Assembly (NCBI GenBank): GCA_030425505.1
Contig: JAUIAB010000002.1
Span: 186,001 to 250,000, forward strand
Direction: 5' to 3'
Length of the DNA: 64,000 bases
Origin: Bacteroidia bacterium
GTDB lineage: Bacteria; Bacteroidota; Bacteroidia; Cytophagales; Flammeovirgaceae
The notes beneath the pieces were generated by a model. That model worked only from the letters and a program-made list of their open reading frames with translations, was not told the origin of the DNA and did not search any database. Both the position numbers and the translations under genes were made by a program. This document shows positions 56,591 to 64,000 of the stretch, one piece after another. How positions within the stretch are numbered: position 1 is the stretch's first letter; the number at the start of each line of letters is the position of its first letter.

Positions 56591-56923
56591 TTATTTAGAG
56601 TAAGCTACTTTATTTTTAAAATCACGTATTAAAGCGTCAAGTGTTACAAAAATGTAATCTTTATCCTTTTCATTTAGTTTAGAAACTTCTTGTACTCTAT
56701 CAAGCATATTAGAGTCAAGTTCCAGATCAATAGTTCCCGAGAGATAATCTAAAGATACTTCTAAAGCATTAGCAATTTTAGTAGCCATTTCAATGGACGG
56801 CTTTACTTCATCACGTTCATACCTTCCGTAAGCATCCCCATCAATTTTTAATAATTTACCCATTTGTGCTTGGGAAAACTTTTTCTTCTTTCTTATATGT
56901 GTACAACGCTCTCCAAAGGTCAT
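56591..56923 (-). CDS. XRE-family transcriptional regulator (copy 2)
   Basis: Identical to the 110-residue regulator at 47706-48038, with an N-terminal helix-turn-helix. It faces the SymE-like gene across the same 155-bp divergent region. A repressor made by either copy should act on both. Confidence 0.82.
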   Translation of the reverse strand: MTFGERCTHIRKKKKFSQAQMGKLLKIDGDAYGRYERDEVKPSIEMATKIANALEVSLDYLSGTIDLELDSNMLDRVQEVSKLNEKDKDYIFVTLDALIRDFKNKVAYSK

Positions 56924-56992
56924 AAATGTAGGTATTCCTTTAAATATTAGTCTTATAACACAAAAATAGCCTAAATAAATGCAGTATAAAAA

Positions 56993-57046
56993 CTACAAAT
57001 GTTTGTTTTGTAAGGAAGATATTATAGTTTTACAACATATTTGTAG
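56993..57046. promoter_or_regulatory. Candidate operator (copy 2)
   Basis: The same nested inverted pairs as at 48108-48161: outer CTACAAAT/ATTTGTAG and inner TTGTAA/TTACAA. Confidence 0.45.
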
Positions 57047-57078
57047 GAATTAAAACTTTTTTCAAAAAAATGTAAGAG

Positions 57079-57327
57079 ATGGTAAATCGAGAGAGCAGGA
57101 GCTTAAAAATCTACAGTACACATAGAGATAGTAGGCGAGTACCCGAACTACGCTTGATAGGATTATGGATAGAGAAGTTAGGTTTTAGGATTGGAGAGCA
57201 TGTACAGATTACCACAAGAGATCGCTTACTAATCATAGAAGCCTTAGAAGGAGAGGCAAAAGAAGAGAAAGACTATAAAGATGCATTGAGAGAAGTAAAG
57301 CAAAACCTTAAACACCTGTCCAAATGA
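57079..57327 (+). CDS. SymE-like (AbrB-fold) protein (copy 2)
   Basis: Identical to the 82-residue protein at 48194-48442, with the same 4-base ATGA overlap with the downstream primase-like gene. Confidence 0.72.
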   Translation: MVNRESRSLKIYSTHRDSRRVPELRLIGLWIEKLGFRIGEHVQITTRDRLLIIEALEGEAKEEKDYKDALREVKQNLKHLSK

Positions 57328-59849
57328 GCATAGAATCGATCAAAAGGCAGATAGACATTATAGAGCTAGCGGGAAGATTAGGGATAGAAGTGAACAAATA
57401 CCAGAAAGCCTTGTGTCCGTTTCATGAGGATAAAAGACCGAGTTTACAATTTAGTAGAGAAAAGCAGATCGCCACCTGCTTTAGTGGACATTGCAAAGCA
57501 GGTACGATGGACGTGATAGGTCTGGTAGAGAAGAGAAAAAACCTGAGTACCAAAGAAGCACTAGAGTGGTTAAAGGAAGAATACAAACTAATAGAAGAGA
57601 GAACACCTTCAAAGCCGAACTATGGACAGCTATTTAGAATACTGGAGGGAAACCTAAAAAAAAGCAGCAGGGGGAAGAAATACCTGTCAGATCGGGGCTT
57701 ATTGGGGGTGGAAGAGAAAGAGTCAATAGGTTACAATGTAGAGACCATGGGAGAGATGCGTTATAGCCTTATCTTTCCGTTACGAGACAAAAAAGGAGGA
57801 GTGGTGAGCTATTATGGCAGGAGTATACAAGAAAAGAGCAAGAGCAAACACTACTACAGCAAAGATAGGAGGGGCTTATACCCAGGCTATCCAAAAGCGA
57901 ATACCAAAACCCTTATCCTTACAGAATCCGTCATCGATGCATTGAGCATAGTAAAGCACTATGAAAAAGAAGGCACAGAACTACTAGCCTTATATGGCAG
58001 CAATGGGTTTACTATAGAACACAAAGCAGCGATACAAGCACTAAAAGACCTGCAAGAAATTATCCTAATGCTGGACGGTGATGCAGCAGGGAGGGCAGGA
58101 ACAGATCGAATCGCAAGAGAGATAAAAGAACTCTTGCCAGATCTAGCGACCAGCTATGTAGCCCTCCCAGAGGGGGAAGATGCAAACAGCATAATCATAA
58201 GTCATCCAGAAGAAGAAAAAGAACTCATAAAACACCTACTTAAAAACAGAAAGTCCATCCTACTTTCAAAAGCAAATGAAAAAGAAAAACAACCAAGTAT
58301 ACAATCAGCTGAAGCCAAAGAAGAAGAAGGCTATCCTTCTCCAGAGCTAAACACCAGCAACCCGGAGTTACTGACCTATAGGCATGGCATACTCCAATTC
58401 ACAGTACTGGGGGGAATAAAAATCACAGGCTTAGACAGACTTAGGGTAACCCTAAAAATAGAACACAGAGAGCAGAGACACTACCTACCCATCCGCCATA
58501 ACCTGGATCTATACCACAGTAGCCAGGTAGAACAGTTGAGCCAGAAACTATCCGAACAGCTGGATAGAAGTAGCCAGGAAACCATAGGAGCCCTGGCATC
58601 GCTGACCAGTGAACTAGAAAACTACAGAGCAGCTCGGTTAGAAGCGCTAAAGCCCAAAATAAAAGCCCAAAAAACCATAAACATCCAAGAAAAAGCAGAA
58701 GCATTAGAACTACTACAAAGCCCCCATCTGATGGAAAAGACCCAAAAACTCTTAAAAGAGAGTGGCATCATAGGAGAAGAAACCAACAGCATGATCGGCT
58801 ACCTTATCTACACGAGCAGAAAACAAAAAAGACCCTTACATGTGATCTACCTGGGCAGCAGTGGAAGTGGGAAAACCCATCTACAAGAAAAACTGGGTTC
58901 TATGATTCCGGAAGAAGAAAAACTAGAAATCACGAGCCTAAGCGAAAACGCCTTCTACTACTTTGGCAGAGAAGAGCTAAAACACAAACTAATACTGATA
59001 GAAGACCTGGATGGAGCAGAGAGCGTACTCTATCCCTTACGGGAACTACAGAGCAAAGGAAAAATCAGCAAAACAGTAACACTAAAAGACAGCAAAGGGA
59101 ATCTAAAAACAGTAACCCTACAGGTAGAAGGACCAGTAAGCGTAAGTGGCTGTACCACAAGAGAAAGAATCTACGAAGACAACTCGAACAGGAGCATCCT
59201 ATTATACACAGATACCAGCAAAGAGCAAGACCAAAAAATACTTGCCTACCAACAGCGACAGTACGGAGGAACAATAGACAAAACAAAAGAAAGAGCATGC
59301 CAGAGGCAACTAGAAAACCTCCAGCGTCTACTTTCACCGATAGAGATACGCAACCCCTATGCAGAACTACTAGAACTACCGGCAAGCATCTTCAAACCGA
59401 GAAGAACCATGCAACTACTATTAAGCTTCATAGAAACGATCACCTACTACCACCAATACCAACGAGAGAAGAAGGGGACAGTAGAAAAGCCATACATAGA
59501 AAGCAACCTATCAGACATACAATGGGGCTTACGACTACTGGAAGAAGTACTATTCAACAAAAGCGATGAACTCAGTGGAGCAAGTCGTAAATTCCTAGAA
59601 AAACTAAAAAAAGAAACAGAAGTCCTACGGGGAGACCTATTGAGGAAAAAATACAGAATAGCACCAAGCACCCTAAAGCGCTACCTTCTAGAACTAACCC
59701 GCTATGGATACCTGAAAATAAGTGGAGGGAGCAGATACCGGGGCTACGAATACGCAATAACAGACAGAGAAGAAGGGCAACAATTACGGGAAGAAATAAA
59801 CAGGACAATAGAAGAGACCATAAAAAAAGTAGCAAATAAGTCTAAGTAA
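57324..59849 (+). CDS. CHC2/Toprim/P-loop replication protein (copy 2)
   Basis: Identical to the 841-residue protein at 48439-50964. The zinc-finger ligands, Toprim acids and Walker motifs are unchanged, so this copy should be equally functional. Confidence 0.8.
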   Translation: MSIESIKRQIDIIELAGRLGIEVNKYQKALCPFHEDKRPSLQFSREKQIATCFSGHCKAGTMDVIGLVEKRKNLSTKEALEWLKEEYKLIEERTPSKPNYGQLFRILEGNLKKSSRGKKYLSDRGLLGVEEKESIGYNVETMGEMRYSLIFPLRDKKGGVVSYYGRSIQEKSKSKHYYSKDRRGLYPGYPKANTKTLILTESVIDALSIVKHYEKEGTELLALYGSNGFTIEHKAAIQALKDLQEIILMLDGDAAGRAGTDRIAREIKELLPDLATSYVALPEGEDANSIIISHPEEEKELIKHLLKNRKSILLSKANEKEKQPSIQSAEAKEEEGYPSPELNTSNPELLTYRHGILQFTVLGGIKITGLDRLRVTLKIEHREQRHYLPIRHNLDLYHSSQVEQLSQKLSEQLDRSSQETIGALASLTSELENYRAARLEALKPKIKAQKTINIQEKAEALELLQSPHLMEKTQKLLKESGIIGEETNSMIGYLIYTSRKQKRPLHVIYLGSSGSGKTHLQEKLGSMIPEEEKLEITSLSENAFYYFGREELKHKLILIEDLDGAESVLYPLRELQSKGKISKTVTLKDSKGNLKTVTLQVEGPVSVSGCTTRERIYEDNSNRSILLYTDTSKEQDQKILAYQQRQYGGTIDKTKERACQRQLENLQRLLSPIEIRNPYAELLELPASIFKPRRTMQLLLSFIETITYYHQYQREKKGTVEKPYIESNLSDIQWGLRLLEEVLFNKSDELSGASRKFLEKLKKETEVLRGDLLRKKYRIAPSTLKRYLLELTRYGYLKISGGSRYRGYEYAITDREEGQQLREEINRTIEETIKKVANKSK

Positions 59850-59856
59850 CAGCTCA

Positions 59857-59893
59857 GTGGCTCAGAAGTAGCTCATTAAGAGAGATGAGCCAC
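59857..59893. repeat. Inverted repeat GTGGCTCA/TGAGCCAC (copy 2)
   Basis: The same 8-bp stem and 21-nt loop as at 50972-51008, between the primase-like gene and the recombinase operon. Confidence 0.45.
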
Positions 59894-59951
59894 ATAAAAC
59901 ACAGAAAGCCAAATAGATAGCTTAGAGGTTCATCAAAAAACAGAAAAGAGA

Positions 59952-60356
59952 ATGGAAGAGAAACTAGAGAGGTACAGAGAGTGGTTAGCAACCTTAAACT
60001 ACTCTGGATCAACGATTAAAAGCAACCCCAGTCATATAAAAGAATTCATAGAGAAGACAAAAGTGAATAGCGCAAAAGAGATTTGTTCTGGCACCATACA
60101 AGAATACTTCACCTACCTAAGCCACAGGAAACACAAAAACAGAGCTGGGGGATTGAGCATAAACTATCTAAAAAAACACCAGAGTTCGCTGCGACAGTTC
60201 AGCAGATACCTTAGAGAGACAGGGCAAGAGAGCTTTGAAGTGAACATAAGCATAAAAGGAAAACAAGAGAACAGACCAGTAGTCCTGAGCAAAGAAGAAA
60301 TAGAGAGACTCCACACCCAAAAAACAAGCAATGAAACATTTACACCTCAGCAGTAG
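59952..60356 (+). CDS. Tyrosine recombinase fragment, core-binding domain only (copy 2)
   Basis: Identical to the 134-residue fragment at 51067-51471 and truncated at the same codon, so the missing catalytic domain is an inherited property of the unit and not a recent mutation in one copy. Confidence 0.75.
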   Translation: MEEKLERYREWLATLNYSGSTIKSNPSHIKEFIEKTKVNSAKEICSGTIQEYFTYLSHRKHKNRAGGLSINYLKKHQSSLRQFSRYLRETGQESFEVNISIKGKQENRPVVLSKEEIERLHTQKTSNETFTPQQ

Positions 60357-61314
60357 CAATTACAAATACCTGGAACAAAACTTTACACAGTGGTTAGACA
60401 TATTGGGCTATGCACCACGCACCGTAACAAGAAGCCCCTTAGAAATCCGTGAAATGCTCCACTACTTAGAACAGAAAAACATTACCCATATCACCGCCAT
60501 AAAGCCAAGACACGTACAGGACTTTTTAGGCTACCTGCAAACAAGAAGAAACCTAAAATACGGCGGCGGATTAAGTGCAAGCACGGTGAACGGCTACATT
60601 ACCAGCCTCCATCTTTTTGCAAGATATGTGCACCAAACAGAGAAACACCTATTAGAGATCAACCCCAAACGAATGGAAACCCATGTAGAAGAAAGAACCA
60701 TACTGAGCCAGGAAGAAATCAAACAACTCTATGAAGCCACATACCAGCCGCATGCCACCTTTAACAGCATAGCAATGGGTCAAAGAGACCGGGCAATCAT
60801 AGGCATACTTTACGGTTGCGGCCTACGAAAAGAAGAAGGGTCGAAGCTAGACCTGCAAGATATAGACCTAACAAAACGAACCGTATTCGTACGAAAAGGG
60901 AAAGGCAACAAACAACGCTACGTACCCATAGCCCAAAAGCACATTGAAGACCTACGCAGTTACCTGGAAGAAGGACGATACTGGTTTTTACAGGACAACC
61001 GCAGCGGTTGGCATACCAAAACAGGGAAACAGAAACAGCACACAGACCGAGAAGCCTTTTTTTTGAACGGACAGGGTAGAAGGATGCAGAGCTTTGATTA
61101 CCGCATAAAATACATGAGAGAAAAAGCAGAGATAGAAAAAAAGTTCAGTACCCACAGCTTACGTCACAGCATAGCCACCCACCTGTTACAAAGCGGCATG
61201 CCGATAGAAGAAATAGCAAAATTTTTAGGACACAGCAATTTAGAGTCAACGCAGCTTTATACCCATATCGTCAAACAATTAGAAACAAAAGAATATGAAC
61301 TTACAGCCCTTTGA
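60331..61314 (+). CDS. Tyrosine recombinase/integrase, complete catalytic set (copy 2)
   Basis: Identical to the 327-residue enzyme at 51446-52429, with Arg166, His275, Arg278, His301 and Tyr310 all present. It overlaps both neighbours as in copy 1. Confidence 0.9.
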   Translation: MKHLHLSSSNYKYLEQNFTQWLDILGYAPRTVTRSPLEIREMLHYLEQKNITHITAIKPRHVQDFLGYLQTRRNLKYGGGLSASTVNGYITSLHLFARYVHQTEKHLLEINPKRMETHVEERTILSQEEIKQLYEATYQPHATFNSIAMGQRDRAIIGILYGCGLRKEEGSKLDLQDIDLTKRTVFVRKGKGNKQRYVPIAQKHIEDLRSYLEEGRYWFLQDNRSGWHTKTGKQKQHTDREAFFLNGQGRRMQSFDYRIKYMREKAEIEKKFSTHSLRHSIATHLLQSGMPIEEIAKFLGHSNLESTQLYTHIVKQLETKEYELTAL

Positions 61315-62170
61315 ATATTATCTAAAAGACAGCGGACTGAAAGAAAGCACGACCAGGGAACACGTAAAGAACCTTTCACGCTTCATGCATTGGGCAAAAG
61401 AAAATGACCTGACTGGCATAGAGCACCTGACCTACCCCGAACTATTAAACTACATACAATACCTAAAAACAAAAAAACTGAGCACCCACACCCTGAACAT
61501 CCGGCTAAACAGCATCTGCAAATACTTTGAACATCTAAAAGAAGAAGGAAGAGCAGAAAGCAACCCGGCAAGAAAACTGTACATCAAAGGAGCGGTAAAA
61601 AAAATAGTCCATAACCCCTTAAGCTATACCGAACTGGAAAAGCTCTACTACGATTACGAAAAATATACCGAAGAAAAACCCATCCGAGAAGCCAAACAGC
61701 ACCTAAGCAAACAAAAAAGCATAGTCGTATTAGGCTTAATGATATGGCAAGCGGTTCACAGCGGAGAATTAAAGAAAATAGAGAAACAGCACATTAATTT
61801 AAAACAGGGAATGATTTACCTACCGAGTACGGCAAGAAGCAACAGCAGGGAAATAAAACTGGAAACGGCACAAATACTACCGCTCCACAAATACCTGCAC
61901 CGCTTGGGAGAAAACCAAACCTATCTGATAGAAAACAACAGCCATAACCTGATAGCACGGATAACCGAAGAACTCAAAGGACTGAACCAAAGTGTAACAA
62001 GTGCCAGGCACATAAGAGCAAGTGTAATCCTTCACTGGCTGAAAATGTACAACAAGCGGGAAGTACAATACATGGCAGGGCACAAGTGGATAAGCTCAAC
62101 AGAAAACTATGAAGTACAGGAACTGGAAGGACTGACAGACCTATTGCAGAAACACCATCCATTTAACTAA
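61295..62170 (+). CDS. Tyrosine recombinase with altered first catalytic Arg (copy 2)
   Basis: Identical to the 291-residue protein at 52410-53285, including His155 in place of the usual box I Arg and the intact Tyr272. Confidence 0.8.
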   Translation: MNLQPFEYYLKDSGLKESTTREHVKNLSRFMHWAKENDLTGIEHLTYPELLNYIQYLKTKKLSTHTLNIRLNSICKYFEHLKEEGRAESNPARKLYIKGAVKKIVHNPLSYTELEKLYYDYEKYTEEKPIREAKQHLSKQKSIVVLGLMIWQAVHSGELKKIEKQHINLKQGMIYLPSTARSNSREIKLETAQILPLHKYLHRLGENQTYLIENNSHNLIARITEELKGLNQSVTSARHIRASVILHWLKMYNKREVQYMAGHKWISSTENYEVQELEGLTDLLQKHHPFN

Positions 62171-62926
62171 AAATAAAGCTCATAATCCGACCCTAAGCCC
62201 CACAAAACAAAATCCACCTTGTTTGCTAAAGCAAAAAACCTTCTGTCTTTTGTTTTGTTCCCCCTTCCATCCCTTCTGTAGTTTTTACCGTTATACTTTT
62301 TGTGCCAACCGCCCTTGCAGCACATTGCTATTGCTTTTTAAGCGTTAAACTTTTTAAAGTAAAAAGCCAAAATCAAAGAGCTGCATCCAACGCGCAAGAC
62401 AAAAAGATGAGCCAGTAAAAACCACCCAAAGCTAAATTACATAATGTGACCTTATGTAACTACGGGGTAGGGGCGTTGCTAAGCAACTAAAGATAAGCCC
62501 TTCATTACATAAGCACATTATGTAAAATAGCCACTCGCCAACCCTTACCAAAGGGGCAGTAAACCTTGCCCCTTCCACCCCTTGTTGGGTAGTATTTTTT
62601 GCCCCTAAAGCCGCTTCGGCAAAAAAACACTACTCGGTATGCTTCGCATGAATTGTATAAACCTTCCGTCCTTCGGTTGGATACTCATTTTTTATAAAGC
62701 AAAAGCCAAACGCTAAAACCCTTCACACGTTTTTACTTTACAAAAAATCGAGTTCAACTTTTAGACGTTCCGAAAAGTGAAGTAAAACAACCGATAAAAA
62801 ACAAAGAGCTAAAAATAGAGAGGGGAACAAAAAGCAATAGTGAGCAGGAAAAAGCATTGCTTTTGTGGGAAAGAGAGCTATACAGAAAAACCGAAAATCA
62901 AATTTTTGTATGAAAAGGATAACCAC
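62171..62926. other. Structured noncoding right end of the element, copy 2
   Basis: The same 756 bp as 53286-54041, with palindromes at 62437-62459 and 62505-62525 (TTACATAA/TTATGTAA arms) and the long stem at 62589-62633. No gene is seen other than the GTG frame that runs into the third core. Confidence 0.6.
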
Positions 62927-64000
62927 CTAGGAAACGTCCATGTAGTCTTTACCACCACACTAACAGACAGCATCTACTTTACCGACATAGAAGAAGAAAA
63001 CGAACCCCATTTTCAAAGAGTGGAGTCCTTGAGAGAAGAAATAGAAATCCCTCAGCCCAGAAGTGGAAGCTATGTAGCAAGACTCAATGCAGCGGAGCAG
63101 CTGGAAGATGGAAGCAGCAGAGGGATAGGGCCAGTACTAAACTTGAGAGAAGTAAAAGAAGGAGAACGATTAAGACTAAGCATCTGGCATTACGAAGAGC
63201 CCGCACAAGCACCAGCCGCAGCTCCTCAAAACGCAAACCTATGGAATAACCTACAAGCGCCTCTATTTGGGATAAGCCTTCAAGATAAAAATGAGCTGGA
63301 AAGAAGGAAATGGCAGGGAATTCATTTAAATTTATTATCCGTAGTGCCACTGCTAAAAAACAGCAAGCAAAGAAACGTGAGCAAAGCGAGAAACATATCG
63401 GCTAGAACAAGACCTGTTTTTATAGGTGGGAATGTAGACCTAAGCCATTTGGTAGTGGAAAAGTGGAGTAGTGACGGAGAAATAATAGATACAGAACAGT
63501 ATCCTTTAGAAGACCTGTCTCCTCTGGCAGAAGAGGGGCAGTGGGTAGAGACCAAAGCAAGCTACGAAATAGGGGAGTGTGAGGGTTGTAGCATCAAAAC
63601 ATACGTACAAACCGTAGCAGAACGAGACCTACTCATCGAAGACTTTGAGGTAGTACACGAAAGAGAGCAGCTAAAAGTAGTCAACACCAAATCCTACTAT
63701 CCATTTGGTTCGCTGCTAAGCTATGCGGAAGATAGTACTCTGTCTACTACGGCAAACGGTCGTCGAAATTACCAGGCAGAGTATGCAGAATGGGATGAAG
63801 AAAGTAGCAATTATCACTTCACTCTAAGGTTGCTAGATCCTGTGATTGGTAGGTGGCTGAGTGTAGATCCCTATAGACAGTTCTATTCTCCTTATGTAGG
63901 CATGGGGAACGATCCTGTTAATGGAGTAGATCCTGATGGTGGTGCATGGAAACCAGGGAAAAATGGAAGTTTGATAGCAGAGGCAGGAGATAATGCATCT
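62840..64000 (+). CDS. Displaced RHS C-terminal tip of another type (partial)
   Basis: A frame of 387 codons open from GTG 62840 to the window edge. The 29-codon leader from the element joins in frame at the core to an RHS core that is similar but not identical to the other two (IYFTDIEEENEPHFQRVESL versus VYFTDMEEENDIDFQRVESL). GRWLSVDPYRQFYSPYVGMG and DPDGG mark the end of the core. The tip then differs completely: AWKPGKNGSLIAEAGDNAS, with the start of a common Bacteroidota RHS tip. It is probably the original 3' end of the giant RHS gene before integration. Its stop and immunity gene lie outside the window. Confidence 0.7.
   Translation, partial: MSRKKHCFCGKESYTEKPKIKFLYEKDNHLGNVHVVFTTTLTDSIYFTDIEEENEPHFQRVESLREEIEIPQPRSGSYVARLNAAEQLEDGSSRGIGPVLNLREVKEGERLRLSIWHYEEPAQAPAAAPQNANLWNNLQAPLFGISLQDKNELERRKWQGIHLNLLSVVPLLKNSKQRNVSKARNISARTRPVFIGGNVDLSHLVVEKWSSDGEIIDTEQYPLEDLSPLAEEGQWVETKASYEIGECEGCSIKTYVQTVAERDLLIEDFEVVHEREQLKVVNTKSYYPFGSLLSYAEDSTLSTTANGRRNYQAEYAEWDEESSNYHFTLRLLDPVIGRWLSVDPYRQFYSPYVGMGNDPVNGVDPDGGAWKPGKNGSLIAEAGDNAS
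62927..62953 (+). repeat. 27-bp core, right junction (attR-like)
   Basis: The third identical core. Its left flank (AACCAC) is the element right end, as at 54042. Its right flank (ACCACACTAAC) is unique and belongs to the divergent displaced RHS 3' end. Confidence 0.7.

Larger units (their letters stand above)
54042..62926 (+). mobile_element. RHS-tip integrative element, copy 2 (8885 bp)
   Basis: A second head-to-tail copy with the same gene order and the same predicted proteins throughout, at a constant 8885-bp offset. I saw no base difference where I compared the two copies. This implies a very recent second integration, integration of a dimer, or a homologous duplication; an assembly repeat cannot be excluded. 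Confidence 0.75.

Noticed and set aside
45157-62926. CRISPR array or other short-spaced repeats
   Set aside because: The repetition is one long 8.9-kb tandem unit; there are no regularly spaced short repeats or cas genes in the window.

Overview
The window is chromosomal DNA from a member of the Bacteroidota, probably a Cytophagales/Flammeovirgaceae-type organism. The evidence is a type IX secretion sorting tail at the left edge, a TonB-dependent receptor with a carboxypeptidase-regulatory-like N-terminus, a Lacal_2735-type small protein, a fused cytochrome b succinate dehydrogenase, a TAnnTTTG-type promoter before that operon, and giant Bacteroidota-style YD-repeat (RHS) proteins with DUF6443-like regions. 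I cannot name a species.

Positions 1-29600 are mostly ordinary chromosome. They hold a PAS histidine kinase, small iron-sulfur proteins, a GH63-like glucosidase, a glutaryl-CoA-type dehydrogenase, the TIGR03915/TIGR03916 putative DNA repair pair and a flavodoxin-like reductase. A heme uptake cluster follows (TonB receptor, hmuT, hmuU, hmuV), then tRNA-Val(UAC), a glucosaminidase/Hpt pair, a CHAP protein, mutS, rtcB and the sdhCAB operon. A small exported set follows: a membrane protein, a beta-propeller and a lipoprotein.

Positions 29791-46797 encode three giant exported proteins on the + strand: a five-repeat beta-sandwich/FN3 protein, an RHS-shell protein of 1939 residues, and a 2495-residue RHS protein that starts with about nine Ig-like units and ends in a variable tip. 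Both RHS genes are preceded by the same two-hairpin intergenic element, whose stems covary between the two copies.

Positions 45157-62926 are the striking part: two sequence-identical, head-to-tail copies of an 8885-bp unit, followed at 62927 by a third, divergent RHS 3' end that runs off the window. Each unit begins inside the conserved DHLGN motif of the RHS gene. It carries a complete alternative RHS 3' end (rest of the core plus a 207-residue tip), a membrane protein that is probably its immunity partner, an XRE-RelB-RelE operon, a SymE-like gene, a CHC2/Toprim/P-loop replication-type protein, three overlapping tyrosine recombinase genes (one reduced to its DNA-binding domain, one with a changed catalytic Arg) and about 750 bp of noncoding DNA with paired palindromes. 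All three junctions share a 27-bp core that lies in coding sequence and keeps frame across each junction.

My reading (inference) is that this is a site-specific integrative element that targets an RHS toxin gene and replaces its C-terminus in frame with a tip and immunity gene carried as cargo. The old tip is displaced downstream, where excision could restore it. The junction sequences fit attL, circle-junction and attR exactly. The principal alternative is that the second copy is a homologous duplication or an assembly artefact.
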